Origin: Paracoccus sp. (in: a-proteobacteria)
GTDB lineage: Bacteria; Pseudomonadota; Alphaproteobacteria; Rhodobacterales; Rhodobacteraceae
NCBI RefSeq assembly: GCF_030538655.1
Contig: NZ_JAUNTO010000012.1
Coordinates: forward strand, 1 to 64,000
Direction: 5' to 3'
Length of the DNA: 64,000 nucleotides
A model generated the notes under the pieces. That model saw only the letters and a program-made list of their open reading frames with translations, was not told where the DNA came from and did not search any database. The translations under genes were made by a program, and so were the position numbers. Of the stretch, positions 63,652-64,000 are shown piece by piece. Positions within the stretch are counted from its first letter, which is position 1, and each line of letters opens with the position of its first letter.

Positions 63652-63768
63652 CTTACCAAGCATTTGGATAAAATCATACAAATGTTAAATTCATCATTTA
63701 CCTTTTTGCTGACAAAAGTCTGTTCGTGGATGCTGACCGTCTGCTGATTCACGTCTGATGAATGTGCT

Positions 63769-64000
63769 ATGAACACTGCTGACGCAATCACGGGTGACAG
63801 GGTGGCTGCCGACCGTGCAGTGCGGGCGGCGGGTGTGATTGAGGTGCCGCCGGTTATTCTTTATGGCGCGCTGCGATCCGGCACGACCATGCTGCGGCTG
63901 ATGCTGGATATGCACCCGCAGTTATCCTGCCCGACCGAGGCGGATTTCCTGTTCGATCACCTGCGGCCATCCGGTGGCGGCTGGATTCTGGATCGTAACC
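63769..64000 (+). CDS. Sulfotransferase family protein, 5' part (truncated by window end)
   Basis: The first 77 codons of a larger gene. VILYGALRSGTTMLRLMLDMHP near residues 29-50 is the PAPS-binding 5'-phosphosulfate loop of sulfotransferases (RSGTT), followed by TEADFLFDHL. Target could be a polysaccharide, lipid or protein. ATG 63769 is the first in this frame; the 117-bp gap upstream is AT-rich and probably carries its promoter. Confidence 0.75.
   Translation, partial: MNTADAITGDRVAADRAVRAAGVIEVPPVILYGALRSGTTMLRLMLDMHPQLSCPTEADFLFDHLRPSGGGWILDRN

Noticed and set aside
62200..63681. 493-codon minus-strand frame
   Set aside because: Antisense shadow of the FAD-linked oxidase.

Overview
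The window is GC-rich, gene-dense chromosomal DNA from an alphaproteobacterium. It most likely comes from the Rhodobacterales (Rhodobacteraceae/Paracoccaceae). This rests on strong GC bias at third codon positions, frequent ATGA/TGATG start-stop overlaps, a type-B ribosomal protein L36, a fused MrpAB antiporter subunit, a short gene order ending tolQRAB-pal-cpoB-tilS-ftsH, and intergenic motifs of the tattTgGgCAAACAGG type that I associate with this order. I cannot name a genus. No rRNA, CRISPR array, intact insertion sequence, integrase or phage gene was seen; there is one tRNA.

Layout, left to right. 1-3.5 kb: a GT2 glycosyltransferase coupled to the malic enzyme MaeB. 3.6-7.7 kb: a four-gene operon of ATP-grasp, alpha-E and transglutaminase-like proteins plus the proteasome-like Anbu. 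7.9-12 kb: nitronate monooxygenase, an exported nucleosidase, and gluconate permease with gluconokinase. 12.2-18.5 kb: a baeRF protein, an outer-membrane-protein-like remnant, ClpB, a TenA-like protein, PyrF and a frameshifted GNAT. 18.6-24.3 kb: a membrane protein, NUDIX, NfeD/SPFH, N-formylglutamate amidohydrolase, tRNA-Val(GAC), L36, a DUF1643 protein, an anchored RTX-repeat protein and S15. 24.5-28.5 kb: a minus-strand block separating rpsO from pnp. It holds a PLP aminotransferase, a butanediol-type dehydrogenase, and a radical SAM/SPASM enzyme next to a small peptide gene. 28.8-36.4 kb: pnp, two glycosyltransferases, a peroxiredoxin, an aldehyde dehydrogenase and a photolyase. 36.4-42.4 kb: the Mrp Na+/H+ antiporter operon. 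42.5-47.9 kb: ruvC-ruvA-htpX-ruvB, a tandem-repeat membrane protein and a thioesterase. 48-49.2 kb: chorismate mutase and FolD. 49.8-59.7 kb: Ohr, then the ybgC-tolQRAB-pal-cpoB-tilS-ftsH run on the minus strand. 59.9-64 kb: a decayed ExeA-like ATPase, an epimerase, a GT8 glycosyltransferase, an FAD-linked oxidase and the start of a sulfotransferase.

Most of the window is housekeeping: DNA repair, envelope integrity, proteostasis, RNA decay and ion homeostasis. The two stretches that look like incompletely described systems are the Anbu/ATP-grasp/alpha-E/transglutaminase operon, a predicted peptide-synthesis or tagging system, and the 81-aa peptide plus radical SAM/SPASM pair at 27.0-28.5 kb. 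The second is a candidate RiPP cassette with a hairpin between precursor and enzyme, sitting in a block that interrupts the usual rpsO-pnp neighbourhood. Several genes are broken (GNAT, the ExeA-like ATPase, an OMP fragment) and one (photolyase) appears to start at CTG.
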